Of a stretch of 64,000 bases of DNA, positions 52,092-60,900 are shown in pieces. Below the pieces are notes generated by a model. It was not told where the DNA came from, ran no database searches, and was given only the letters and a program-made list of their open reading frames with translations. This DNA comes from CADEED01 sp036677145 (GTDB taxonomy: Bacteria > Pseudomonadota > Gammaproteobacteria > Steroidobacterales > Steroidobacteraceae). Made by a program: the position numbers and the translations under genes. The stretch is from contig JAKFFF010000111.1 in the NCBI GenBank assembly GCA_036677145.1, positions 1 through 64,000 on the forward strand, given 5' to 3'. The stretch's first letter is position 1. The number at the start of each line of letters is the position of its first letter.

Positions 52092-52393
52092 TGAGCAATC
52101 TTTCGAGCACGGCGCGCTGCCCCTGCAGGAACGGCCAGGACGGCGCACACGCGATGGGGCTGAGCGGACGCGGCGTCCCCCACTTCGCAAGCCGATGAGC
52201 CGGCAAACGTTGCCCCATCCCGCGCACCGCAATCCAGCGATCTGGGCACGCCCAAATTTCCCGCTGGCACAGCCGGCGTACTTCAGCGCCCCACCAACAA
52301 TTCAAACGACGCCGCGGGAGCGAAACCCATCGCGGGGGCGACGGCCTGGCCGTTCCCGCGCCGCCCATCACCACGTGCTCGAAAGATCGCTCA
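52092..52393 (-). mobile_element. MITE-like repeat, right copy, with 19-bp terminal inverted repeats
   Basis: 302 bp bounded by TGAGCAATCTTTCGAGCAC (52092-52110) and the reverse complement of TGAGCGATCTTTCGAGCAC (52375-52393), a 19-bp terminal inverted repeat with one mismatch. A second inner inverted repeat, GAACGGCCAGG (52129-52139 and 52345-52355), is shared with the left copy. The core is the inverted counterpart of 51623-51850. No clear target-site duplication was found by eye. Class unknown. Confidence 0.62.
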
Positions 52394-52424
52394 CGCCCGC
52401 GCGTCTGACCCCTCAACAACCGCT

Positions 52425-53141
52425 CTAGCGAGCCCGCAAATCCCGCTCCACATCTTCAAGTTTCGTGTGCCTGACGTCCTTGCCGTGAACCATGTAGATC
52501 ACGTATTCGCAGATGTTCTTCGCGTGATCCCCGATGCGTTCCAGCGCGCGCACGATCCACATGACATCGAGCGCGCGGCGGATGCTGCGTGGATCTTCCA
52601 TCATGAACGTGATGCACTGACGCTGGATGGACTCGTATTCCTCGTCGACGACGCGATCCTGCCGCGCCACGCGCAGCGCCGCCTCCGCGTCCATGCGCGC
52701 GAACGCGTCGAGCGCCTCGTGCACCATCTCCGAGACGATGCGGCCGAGATGTTTGATCTCGCGATACTTGTCCGCGGGACGTTCCATGGTCGCGAGCCGC
52801 GAGGCGATATAGCCTATCTTCTCGCCCTCGTCGCCGATGCGTTCGAGGTCGGTGATGGCCTTGATGATGGCGACGATCAGCCGCAGGTCGCCGGCCGCCG
52901 GCGCGCGCGTCGCGAGGATTTTCTGGCACTCCTCGTCGATCGACACTTCCATGCCGTTGACCTTGAGGTCATCGCGCGCGACTGAAACGCCGAGATTGCT
53001 GTCACCTTCGATGAGCGCGGTCACAGCGTTGGCGAGTTGCTGCTCGACCATGCCACCCATGGCCAGGACCTTGTTGCGCACGCGCTCGAGGTCGTCGTTG
53101 AAGCGGCGGGAAATGTGATGCGAAAGATCGGCGGTTTCCAT
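52425..53141 (-). CDS. phoU: Phosphate signalling protein PhoU
   Basis: 238-residue PhoU, closer to the classic form than the copy at 39311-40030. It has SHHISRRFNDDLERVRNKVLAMGGMVEQQ, the metal-binding helix LRLIVAIIKAITDLERIGDEGEKI and the C-terminal repeat VRALERIGDHAKNICEYVIYMVHG. In E. coli PhoU holds PhoR in its phosphatase state when phosphate is ample. It lies 43 bp after phoR in the same direction, so phoB-phoR-phoU likely form one operon, separate from pst. Confidence 0.95.
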   Translation of the reverse strand: METADLSHHISRRFNDDLERVRNKVLAMGGMVEQQLANAVTALIEGDSNLGVSVARDDLKVNGMEVSIDEECQKILATRAPAAGDLRLIVAIIKAITDLERIGDEGEKIGYIASRLATMERPADKYREIKHLGRIVSEMVHEALDAFARMDAEAALRVARQDRVVDEEYESIQRQCITFMMEDPRSIRRALDVMWIVRALERIGDHAKNICEYVIYMVHGKDVRHTKLEDVERDLRAR

Positions 53142-53184
53142 GAGGCCTCAGAGGTTCCGGCAAGTCGATGACGAGTTCATGACA

Positions 53185-54498
53185 TCAGGCGCTCGCCGCC
53201 ACGCGCGCTTCGAACACGCGCTCGCGCGGAAAGTGACAGGTGAAGGTGCTGCCGCGACCTTCGACGCTGTCGATCTCCAGCCGTCCGCCGTGGCGATACA
53301 ACGCATGCTTGACGATCGCGAGCCCGAGGCCCGACCCGCCGGTCTCGCGGGAGCGGCCCGGGTCGACGCGATAGAACCGCTCGGTGAGGCGCGGGAGGTG
53401 TTCGGCTGGAATGCCGGGGCCGGTGTCGCGCACTGAAAAATGCGCACCGTCCGCGTCGGTCCACCAGCGGATGAATACACTGCCCTCGACGGGCGTGTAT
53501 TTCGCGGCATTGTCCACGAGATTCGAAAAAGCCGACTGCACCATCGCCTCATCCCCGATGAGCGTGGCGCGCGACTCGATGCTGACTTCGACATTGCGCG
53601 GATGCGTCGGGCGCGCGAGCACGTCCTTGCGCAGCATCGCGGCCATCGCGGCCACGTCGATCGGCGCTCCCTTGATGGGCCCGTCGTTCGCTTCGAAACG
53701 CGACAACTCGAGCAGGTCCTCGATGATGCGTGTCATGCGGTCGGTCTGCCGGCGCATCTCGGCGATCGGTCCGGCGAGCTCACCGAGACCGGGATCCGAG
53801 CCGAAGGTTTCCAGGTATCCGGCGACTACGGTGAGTGGCGAGCGCAGCTCGTGCGAGGCGTTCGCGACGAAATCCTTGCGCATCTGCTCGAGCCGAACTT
53901 CGCGCGTGACATCGCGCAACATCAGCAATCTTTGATCCTCGCCGTACGAGATGAGCTGGAATGCGATGTGCCTTTCGACCGGCGAGTCGAGCCGCACGAT
54001 GAGCGGGAGCGAGTTCTGCCCGGCGCGCAGGTACTCCACGAAATCCGGATGACGCACGAGATTGTCGATACGCAACCCGAGATCGGCGCGCCGCGACAGG
54101 TCGAGCAACTCTCCGGCCTTGCGGTTGAACCAGACGATCTCGCCCTGTGGATCGAGCATGACGACGCCGTCGGGCATCGCCGCCGTCGAACGCCGCAGCT
54201 CGCGGAACAGGCGCGTCAGGCGTTCCTTGTGGAAACGTTTGCGACGATGCAGCCGCACCACCTGCGCGACCACGTCGCTCCACAGTCCGGCGGCGCTGGG
54301 TGGGTCCGCGACGCTCCGGTTCTGCAGCCAGAACGCGAGCTGGCGCAGCTGCCAGAGATTCCAGGCGAGATACAACGCCAGCGCGCCGCAGACTCCCAGC
54401 CACACGGAGCCTGCGAACCAGCCGAGAGCGGCGCCGAGCGCGCAGGCGGCGAATACGCGCATCGCGACATAGACGAATGCCGTGGCGCTCGAATTCAT
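53185..54498 (-). CDS. phoR: Phosphate regulon sensor histidine kinase PhoR
   Basis: 437-residue membrane histidine kinase that phosphorylates PhoB when phosphate is scarce. Two N-terminal membrane helices (residues 8-30 and 32-48) with almost no periplasmic loop, a PAS domain (about 100-200, AMPDGVVMLDPQGEIVWFN), the H-box with His216 in NASHELRSPLTVVAG, N-box FSNLVDNAAKYTP, G1 DTGPGIPAEHL and G2 GGSGLGLAIVKH. Lack of a sensory loop fits the view that PhoR reads phosphate through Pst and PhoU. It starts 27 bp after phoB. Confidence 0.96.
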   Translation of the reverse strand: MNSSATAFVYVAMRVFAACALGAALGWFAGSVWLGVCGALALYLAWNLWQLRQLAFWLQNRSVADPPSAAGLWSDVVAQVVRLHRRKRFHKERLTRLFRELRRSTAAMPDGVVMLDPQGEIVWFNRKAGELLDLSRRADLGLRIDNLVRHPDFVEYLRAGQNSLPLIVRLDSPVERHIAFQLISYGEDQRLLMLRDVTREVRLEQMRKDFVANASHELRSPLTVVAGYLETFGSDPGLGELAGPIAEMRRQTDRMTRIIEDLLELSRFEANDGPIKGAPIDVAAMAAMLRKDVLARPTHPRNVEVSIESRATLIGDEAMVQSAFSNLVDNAAKYTPVEGSVFIRWWTDADGAHFSVRDTGPGIPAEHLPRLTERFYRVDPGRSRETGGSGLGLAIVKHALYRHGGRLEIDSVEGRGSTFTCHFPRERVFEARVAASA

Positions 54499-54525
54499 CT
54501 AACTAATGCACCTGCGGCGGCCGGC

Positions 54526-55221
54526 CTACAGTGGCCGGGAAGAAAAGCGGTATCCCGAACCGCGCACTGTCTGAATGAGCCGGTCGTAGCCGAATTCCTC
54601 GAGCGCCTTGCGCAGGCGCCGGATGTGTACGTCGATGGTCCGTTCTTCGACATACACGTTGCCGCCCCACACGCGATCGAGCAGTTGCTCGCGCGTGTAG
54701 ACACGTTCCGGGTGGGTCATGAAAAACGCCAGCATGCGGTATTCGGTGGGACCGAGCGCCACGGTCCGATCGCCCGCGCTCACGCGCTGGCTCGACTGGT
54801 CGAGCACCAGCCCTTCGATGTCGACGCGTTCCGTGCCTTCCACCGGCAGGGCGCGCCTCAGCACGGCGTTGATCCGCGCCAGCAGTTCGCGCGGTGAAAA
54901 CGGCTTGGTGATGTAGTCGTCCGCCCCACCCTCGAGGCCCGCGACCTTGTCGCCTTCCTCCGCGCGCGCGGTGAGCATGATCACCGGCAGCTCGCGGGTT
55001 TCGCGGTCGCGCTTGAGCGCACGCGTGAATTCCAGGCCACTGGTGTCGGGCAACATCCAATCGACGAGCAGGAGATCCGGCATCTTGTTCGCGACTTCGG
55101 CGCGGCCGCTGCGGGCATCGGCCGCTTCGCGCACTTCGAAACCGGCGCGCCGCAAGCCAAAGGCGATCATTTCACGGATCGGACGTTCGTCTTCGACGAC
55201 CAGAATCTGTTTTGCGGACAT
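54526..55221 (-). CDS. phoB: Phosphate regulon response regulator PhoB
   Basis: OmpR-family activator of the Pho regulon, 231 residues from ATG 55221. The receiver domain has the acidic pair in QILVVEDERPIREM, phospho-acceptor Asp54 in LLVDWMLPDTSG, threonine in VIMLTARAEEGDK and lysine in ITKPFSPRELLARI. The winged-helix DNA-binding domain follows (LGPTEYRMLAFFMTHPERVY, VEERTIDVHIRRLRKAL, TVRGSGYRF). A GTG at 55233 is an alternative start. Position directly before phoR identifies it as PhoB. The pst operon, the porin and perhaps pit are probable targets. Confidence 0.95.
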   Translation of the reverse strand: MSAKQILVVEDERPIREMIAFGLRRAGFEVREAADARSGRAEVANKMPDLLLVDWMLPDTSGLEFTRALKRDRETRELPVIMLTARAEEGDKVAGLEGGADDYITKPFSPRELLARINAVLRRALPVEGTERVDIEGLVLDQSSQRVSAGDRTVALGPTEYRMLAFFMTHPERVYTREQLLDRVWGGNVYVEERTIDVHIRRLRKALEEFGYDRLIQTVRGSGYRFSSRPL

Positions 55222-55293
55222 GTTTGCTGACACGGCATTCCAAATGACGATTTTGTGGCGTGCGCATTACAACCGCAGTCTATTGCAGTTTGA

Positions 55294-55968
55294 TTAAACA
55301 GACGGTTCGGCGACGCGGTCCCTGACATAAACCGGCAGGGCGACGGCCGGATCGAGGATTTGACCCGCAGCCACCGCGGGCCGGGCCAGCTCCAGTATCT
55401 CCGTCGCGCGTGGCAGCAGCTCCGGAAACACATTCACGCCCCGCTCGCGGCAGCGCGCGGCGAGGTCGGGATACGCCTTCAATCCGCGGCCGGCGGCCAC
55501 CCAGGACGAGCCTTCCGGCAACTCGACGGTGGATGCCGCTCCGACGTGTTCGACAGCCGGGGAAATGACTCCGGCCTGGATCTCGAACGCTGCCCAGTAG
55601 ACCTCGCGCATGCGCGCGTCATTGACGACGAGAACGCGCCCGGCGGCGGGATTCAACTGCGCCGCGCGCTGCGCAACGGCGGCGAGATCCGAAATCGGCA
55701 CGAGCCCCAGATCCGCGCCGAACGCCAACCCTTGAGCCACGCTCACGGCGAGCCGCACCCCGGTGAAGCCGCCCGGCCCTCGCCCGAATGCGATGGCGTC
55801 GAGCGAGCGCAGCGTAAGTCCACCTTCGGCGAGGACCGCATCGACCATCGGCAGCAATTGCTCGGCATGCCCGCGCTCGAGCTCGAGGTATCGGTCGATG
55901 ACGCGGTCGCCGATACCCAGCGATACCGAACAGGCCTCGGTGGCGGTGTCGAGCGCGAGGATCTTCAT
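55294..55968 (-). CDS. tsaB: tRNA threonylcarbamoyladenosine biosynthesis protein TsaB
   Basis: Partner of TsaD in making the t6A modification of ANN-decoding tRNAs. The 224 residues are an ASKHA-fold, inactive-paralogue protein: MKILALDTATEACSVSLG, GHAEQLLPMVDAVLAEGGL, and AFGRGPGGFTGVRLAVSVAQGLAFG. The later half is beta-rich with VVNDARMREVYWAAFE. It overlaps the helicase gene upstream by 4 bp and lies about 70 bp before phoB, which may have its own promoter. Confidence 0.96.
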   Translation of the reverse strand: MKILALDTATEACSVSLGIGDRVIDRYLELERGHAEQLLPMVDAVLAEGGLTLRSLDAIAFGRGPGGFTGVRLAVSVAQGLAFGADLGLVPISDLAAVAQRAAQLNPAAGRVLVVNDARMREVYWAAFEIQAGVISPAVEHVGAASTVELPEGSSWVAAGRGLKAYPDLAARCRERGVNVFPELLPRATEILELARPAVAAGQILDPAVALPVYVRDRVAEPSV

Positions 55969-57935
55969 GCGGTTTCGCCGTCGAGAGGCTCGCGCACGAA
56001 ACCGGTGGCCGCGATCGGCGCGACGCCCGCGATCCGCTGCAGGAATCGCTCGGCATCCGCGCTCACCCGCGTGACAGGCATCGGCGGCAGGCTGGCGCGA
56101 AACACGCGCCCGTAGTGTTTGTCGATGATGCGCGGGTCGCAGATGGCCACGACGCCGCGATCCGTCTCGCTGCGGATGAGCCGGCCCACGCCCTGCTTGA
56201 GCGCCAGCGCCGCCTCGGGCAACTGGTACTCGCGGAATGCATTTCCGCCGGTCGATTTGAGGTGTTCGATACGTGCCTTGGTCAACGCATCGTCGGGCGA
56301 CGAAAACGGCAGCTTCTCGATGATCACGAGCCGCAATGCGTCACCCTTCACGTCGACGCCTTCCCAGAAACTCGCGGTGCCGAGCAGTACCGCGTTGCCG
56401 GACTCGCGGAAACGCCGCAGCAACTGCTCGCGCGGCGCTTCACCCTGCACCAGCAGCGGAAATTCCCCGATCTCTGCCCAGCGCGCGCGCAACAGGTCCG
56501 CGGCGCGCTGCAATGCGCGATGACTCGTGAACAACACGAACGCGCCGCCGGCCGAGGCTTCGATGAGCGGTAGCGCCACGTCGATGACGGCGGGCGTGTG
56601 TGTGGATGCCGACGGGTCCGGCATCTTCGTGGGTAGATAGAGCAAGGCCTGCGATTCGAAATCGAACGGGCTCGGGATGGCGAGTGTCTCGGCGGCGGCC
56701 AAGCCCAGCCGCGAGGTGAAATGCGCAAAATCCTCGCCCACCGAAAGCGTGGCCGAAGTGAACACCCAGGCGGCGCGCGTTCCGCTGGTGAGCGCGGCGA
56801 ACCTTCCCGCGACATCGAACGGCAGCAGGCTCAGTGAAAAACCGCGCTGAGTGAGCTCGACGCTGCGCGCGCCCTCGTGTTCCTCGGCGTGCACGATTTC
56901 ATCCAGGCGCGCGGCGAGCTCGGTCCCGCGTGCCGCGCATTGCGCAACGCCGGGCTCGCGGCTCTCCTCGTTCAGCGCCGCGGTGAGCTCGCGTAAGCCA
57001 CGCGCCAGTTCCTGGGCTGCGTCCGCGAGCGGCGTATCCGCCGAATGCCAGTCGGGGCGATTCGTGGCACGCAGGATGTCGCCGAGCGCGGCGAGACGTT
57101 TTTCCACCGCGGCCAATTCCCCGGCGGCCGCGCTGGCGGGCGCACGTGCCTGCGTGAGCTCGGCGCGAGTATCACGCAGCAGCAGTTCCGCCTGGCGGCT
57201 GCCGAAACGCGTCCCGAAGAATTGCGTGGCGAGGTCGGGAATCTGGTGCGCCTCGTCGATGATCACCGCGTCGGCGGCGCCGAGCAGATCGCCGAAGCCG
57301 TCTTCCTTCAGTGCGAGATCGGCCAGCAGCAGATGGTGATTCACGATGACGATGTCGGACTCGATTGCCTTGCGGCGCGCGTCGATGACATGGCAGCGCC
57401 CCACGTCCGCGCAGCGATTGCCGAGGCAGTTCTCGCGCGTCGAGGTGATCTGCGGCGTCAACGGATGCGCATCGCCCAGGTCCGGCACTTCGGCGAGGTC
57501 GCCGGTCTTGGTGACGCGCGCCCAGCGCTCGAGCCTGGCGAGCATGCGATCGCGCGTGCCCACGAGGCTGCGTTGCGCGGCGAGCTGGCGAAAGCGATAG
57601 GAACACAGGTAGTTGGAGCGGCCCTTGAGCAGCGCGACTTGTGCCGGCACGCCGATGGCGCCGCCGACCAGCGGCAGGTCCTTGTTGAAGAGCTGATCCT
57701 GCAGCGTGCGCGTGCCGGTGGAAATCAGCACGCGTTTGCCCGACAGCAACGCGGGCACGAGATACGCGAAAGTCTTGCCGGTTCCGGTGCCCGCCTCCAC
57801 CACGAGCGGCGCGCGATTCTCGAGCGCGAGCGCGACCCGGCCCGCCATCGCAAGCTGCGAGCGGCGCGGTGAAAAACCGGGGAGCGTGCGCGCCAGCGGG
57901 CCGCGCGGTCCGAATACTTCGTCGAGGTCTTGCAT
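55965..57935 (-). CDS. YoaA/DinG-family iron-sulphur DNA helicase
   Basis: XPD/DinG-like superfamily 2 helicase, 656 residues. Walker A is EAGTGTGKT (residues 47-55), the DEAH box is VIIDEAHQIPD near residue 227, and four cysteines (111, 170, 175 and 181, in NYLCSYRF and ENCLGNRCADVGRCH) mark the iron-sulphur cluster domain. Later motifs are VFTSATLSVGEDF, LLGTASFWEGVDVKGDALRLVII and QGVGRLIRSETDRGVVAICD. YoaA is the closest E. coli relative by length and neighbourhood (it lies next to tsaB there). It unwinds 5'-overhang DNA and acts at damaged forks. ATG 57935 chosen; the upstream extension overlaps the giant gene. Confidence 0.9.
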   Translation of the reverse strand: MQDLDEVFGPRGPLARTLPGFSPRRSQLAMAGRVALALENRAPLVVEAGTGTGKTFAYLVPALLSGKRVLISTGTRTLQDQLFNKDLPLVGGAIGVPAQVALLKGRSNYLCSYRFRQLAAQRSLVGTRDRMLARLERWARVTKTGDLAEVPDLGDAHPLTPQITSTRENCLGNRCADVGRCHVIDARRKAIESDIVIVNHHLLLADLALKEDGFGDLLGAADAVIIDEAHQIPDLATQFFGTRFGSRQAELLLRDTRAELTQARAPASAAAGELAAVEKRLAALGDILRATNRPDWHSADTPLADAAQELARGLRELTAALNEESREPGVAQCAARGTELAARLDEIVHAEEHEGARSVELTQRGFSLSLLPFDVAGRFAALTSGTRAAWVFTSATLSVGEDFAHFTSRLGLAAAETLAIPSPFDFESQALLYLPTKMPDPSASTHTPAVIDVALPLIEASAGGAFVLFTSHRALQRAADLLRARWAEIGEFPLLVQGEAPREQLLRRFRESGNAVLLGTASFWEGVDVKGDALRLVIIEKLPFSSPDDALTKARIEHLKSTGGNAFREYQLPEAALALKQGVGRLIRSETDRGVVAICDPRIIDKHYGRVFRASLPPMPVTRVSADAERFLQRIAGVAPIAATGFVREPLDGETA

Positions 57936-57961
57936 AGGCGACCGTGAGGGTCGCCGGCACG

Positions 57962-60900
57962 CTAGCGCGACGGGCGCAGGCTGTCGAGGCTCAAATCCCT
58001 GAAAGTATCCTGATCCGCCTTGATCCGGATTTTGAGGTACGGCCCCTGCGCCGTGTGGCGGCTGGCCGAGAAATCCGCGTCGCGGAAACCCTCGAAGTTG
58101 TAGCCCAGCGAGATCCACATGTTTTTCGCGAGAGTCATGCCGACGTCGAATCCCGTGGAATAGTCCACCACATTCGATTCCCAGGAATGCAACGCGGCAC
58201 CGTGCACACCGAGGTCGAAGCGGCGCGTCAGCTGACGGCGCAGGTCGAAGCCGAGGATGTCGGAGATGCCCGCGTACTGGTCACCTTCGAAGGTGCTGGC
58301 CACATACCGCGCGCCATATTGCAGGCCGAGCTGCAGCTTCGGATTCAGCTGCCAGTTCGCATGCAGGTTGTTCACGATGCGCGCCGAGTCGAACGAGGAC
58401 AACAAGGCGCGCCGCTCGTCGTACTTCATCTCGAAGCGGTCGAACACGATCCACTTGCTCGAATCCGGACGGAATGCCCAGGCGAAGCGTCCCACCGCGG
58501 AAACCGAATCCTCGACCGGCGTGCTCGAGTCGAAACCCTGCAGCGACACCGACATCGCGTGACCTTCGATCGGCTCGCGATACCAGCCGGTGGTCGAGCT
58601 CCAGCGTTCTTCGGTATCGGAATCGCGGTGCTCGAGGCGGCTGGTGAACTGCCACAGCTCGCGGCGATAGGACGCACCCAGGAAGGCCGCGAAGAAATCC
58701 TCGGTCATCGATCCCGAAGCCAGCGGGGCGTTCGGATTCAGCGGTTCGAGGTCAGGGCCACGCAGTGTGTTGGTCTGGTCGATGCCGACGTCGAAGGCCC
58801 AATGTTCACGCCACTCGAAGCCCTGCGTGAGACCGAAGTTCGCGAAGGTGCGCGGACCGTATTCGGTGGCCTGCGTATTGATGCTCGAGTTGACCTGCGT
58901 GCGCTCCCAGGGGCGTGTGCGAACACCCACGCGAGTCACGTCGGCTTCGATCTGGTCACCCTCGGAGTGTTCGTATTCGACGTACAGCGAGCTGTCTCCT
59001 GAGACGCGATAGTCGAGGCCGAGAATGCTGCGCGCGGGATAGTCGACGCTGGCATCGTTGCCGCCGAGGGTCGCATCGGATGAGCCCCGCAGCGTGAAGA
59101 GGCCATCGAACAAATCGACGCTGGCGGTCAGGGAAAGCTGGTCAGAGACACGCTCGTCGCCGCTCGCGTCTTCATCGGCGACGTGACGCAGGCCGGCACC
59201 GGCGCTGTAGGCTCCGCGTTGCATGCGCAGGTCCGTGCCGACCAGCAATCTCTTTGCATCGCTCGCCAACACGGTCTGGTGCTGCACTTCGCCGCTCAGG
59301 TAGAACTTGTCGTTGAACTTGTAGCGCGCGTCGACGCCGCCCGATCGTGTGCCGGTATCCGCCGTGAGCTGCTGACCCACACCGAAACCAGTGTCGATCT
59401 CGCGCGCCCAGGCACGTGCTTCGAGGCGATCCGAAACATGTTTGCCTTCGACCAGCCACGCGTTCGAGGAATCGGGCCGCGACAGATCGTCCGACTGCGA
59501 CTGCGCGACTTCGGCGCGCACCCGGGTTTCCGGCGTGATACGCCAGGTCAGATCGCTGCCGATGACGCTGGTGTCGCCGGCCTGCGCGCCTTCGAAGATG
59601 GCGCTGGCGGCGAGCTCCAGCTTGTCGCCCGCGAGCTTCGTCGCGACGCGCAGGCCCGCGGCGGTTTCGTCGTCGCCGCCGGTGCGCACTTCGTAGTCGA
59701 CCACGATGAAAACCGGGTTGAGATTCGAATCACGGCTCGGGACCGGCTGCTTGAAGAAGATCGTGCCGTGCTCGTAGTCGAGGTCGTAGTCGAGGAAACG
59801 CGAAAGCTCGCGGGAATCGACCACACGAGTGATTTCGAATCTGTCGCGCACTTCGATACGAAGCTTGTCCGATCCAATGACGAGCGGCGATCTGGACAGG
59901 CGGTACAGACCCGCGGTGCCGTCACCCTGCAGTTCGTCCTGCACCAGGCCTGTGTCGGTGCGCGCCGCGAAGCCCGACACCTGCACGCGCTCGCCGCCGA
60001 AGTCGCTGCGCAATCCCGAGAGGCTGCGGTTGTATTTGGTGAGTTCGGTGACCGTGAAGCCGGTATCGAAGTCGCCAAACAACGCGACGAACTGGCGGCG
60101 CTCGATCTTGAGGTACAGCTTGCCCTGCGAAGCCGCCTCGAAGCGCTGCTCGGTGCCGTCACCGTAGAGTAGATAGTAGCGGTCCGGCTCGATCGTGCCC
60201 TTCAAGCGGTCGCGCGCGTCCTTCTTCTCGCGCGCCGAGTCGTAGGCCATGGTCAGCAGGAAGTCGCCCTTGATGCGGCCCTTCGCGAAGAACGCCACAC
60301 GGCCGTCCTGATCGAAGCCTTCTTCGCGATCCGCGGCCGAGGCGGTTTCCATGTTGCCCGAGATCGTCTTGTAGGCGGCGGTGCCTTCGGCGATGCCGAC
60401 CAGGATCCAGTCGCGCGCGGCCGGCGCCAGCCAGACCCTGTATTCGTCGCTCTGACGCTCGTTGAAGCGCAGGCGCAGCACCGCGTTGCCGGTCACCGTG
60501 GTCGGCTCGAGTTCGATCAGGGCGAGTCCACCCTCGCCGACTTCGACCTGTGGCTGCTGCGAGCCAGTGGCGAGAATCTGGTTGTTGTCGAGCTGCTCGA
60601 CTTCCCACCAGGAGCGATACGGGGAGTCGACGCTGAAGGTGGCGATCGTACCCGCGCGCGCCGCCTTGCCGTATTTGTCGAACATGCGCAGCGCGATCAC
60701 CGGGCGCGTGCGGCCGTCGGCCACGAGCTTCGACGACGCCGGATCCACTTCGGCGCGCACCGGGCCGGCGCCGTAATGAACGACGCGCTCCTGCTGCCAG
60801 ACAACCTTGCCGTCGGCATCGAAGATGCGCGCGGCCAGCTTGTTTTCCCCGTCCGACAGGTCGACGCCGCGCCACCGGCTCAGAGCCACGGTGTTCGCGT

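Larger units (their letters stand above)
51580..52424. other. Gene-free interval carrying an inverted pair of repeat elements
   Basis: 845 bp with no credible gene. Frames of 70-140 codons exist on both strands (for example 51816-52232 and 52042-52419, minus) but they follow the two repeat copies described separately and resemble each other only because the DNA is duplicated. Between the copies (51864-52091) I see no further structure apart from one CTATCTAC octamer at 52042-52049. Confidence 0.7.

Noticed and set aside
51816..52419. Minus-strand frames of 125-138 codons in the repeat region
   Set aside because: They follow the inverted repeats, share sequence only because the DNA is duplicated, and have no ribosome site or domain.
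55222..55293. Possible Pho box upstream of phoB
   Set aside because: CTGCAAT and CTGCGGT are 10 bases apart rather than 11 and match the consensus poorly, so no site is called.
57936..58118. Extended N-terminus of the DinG/YoaA helicase
   Set aside because: The extra 61 codons overlap the giant gene on the same strand in another frame and do not resemble helicase N-termini.
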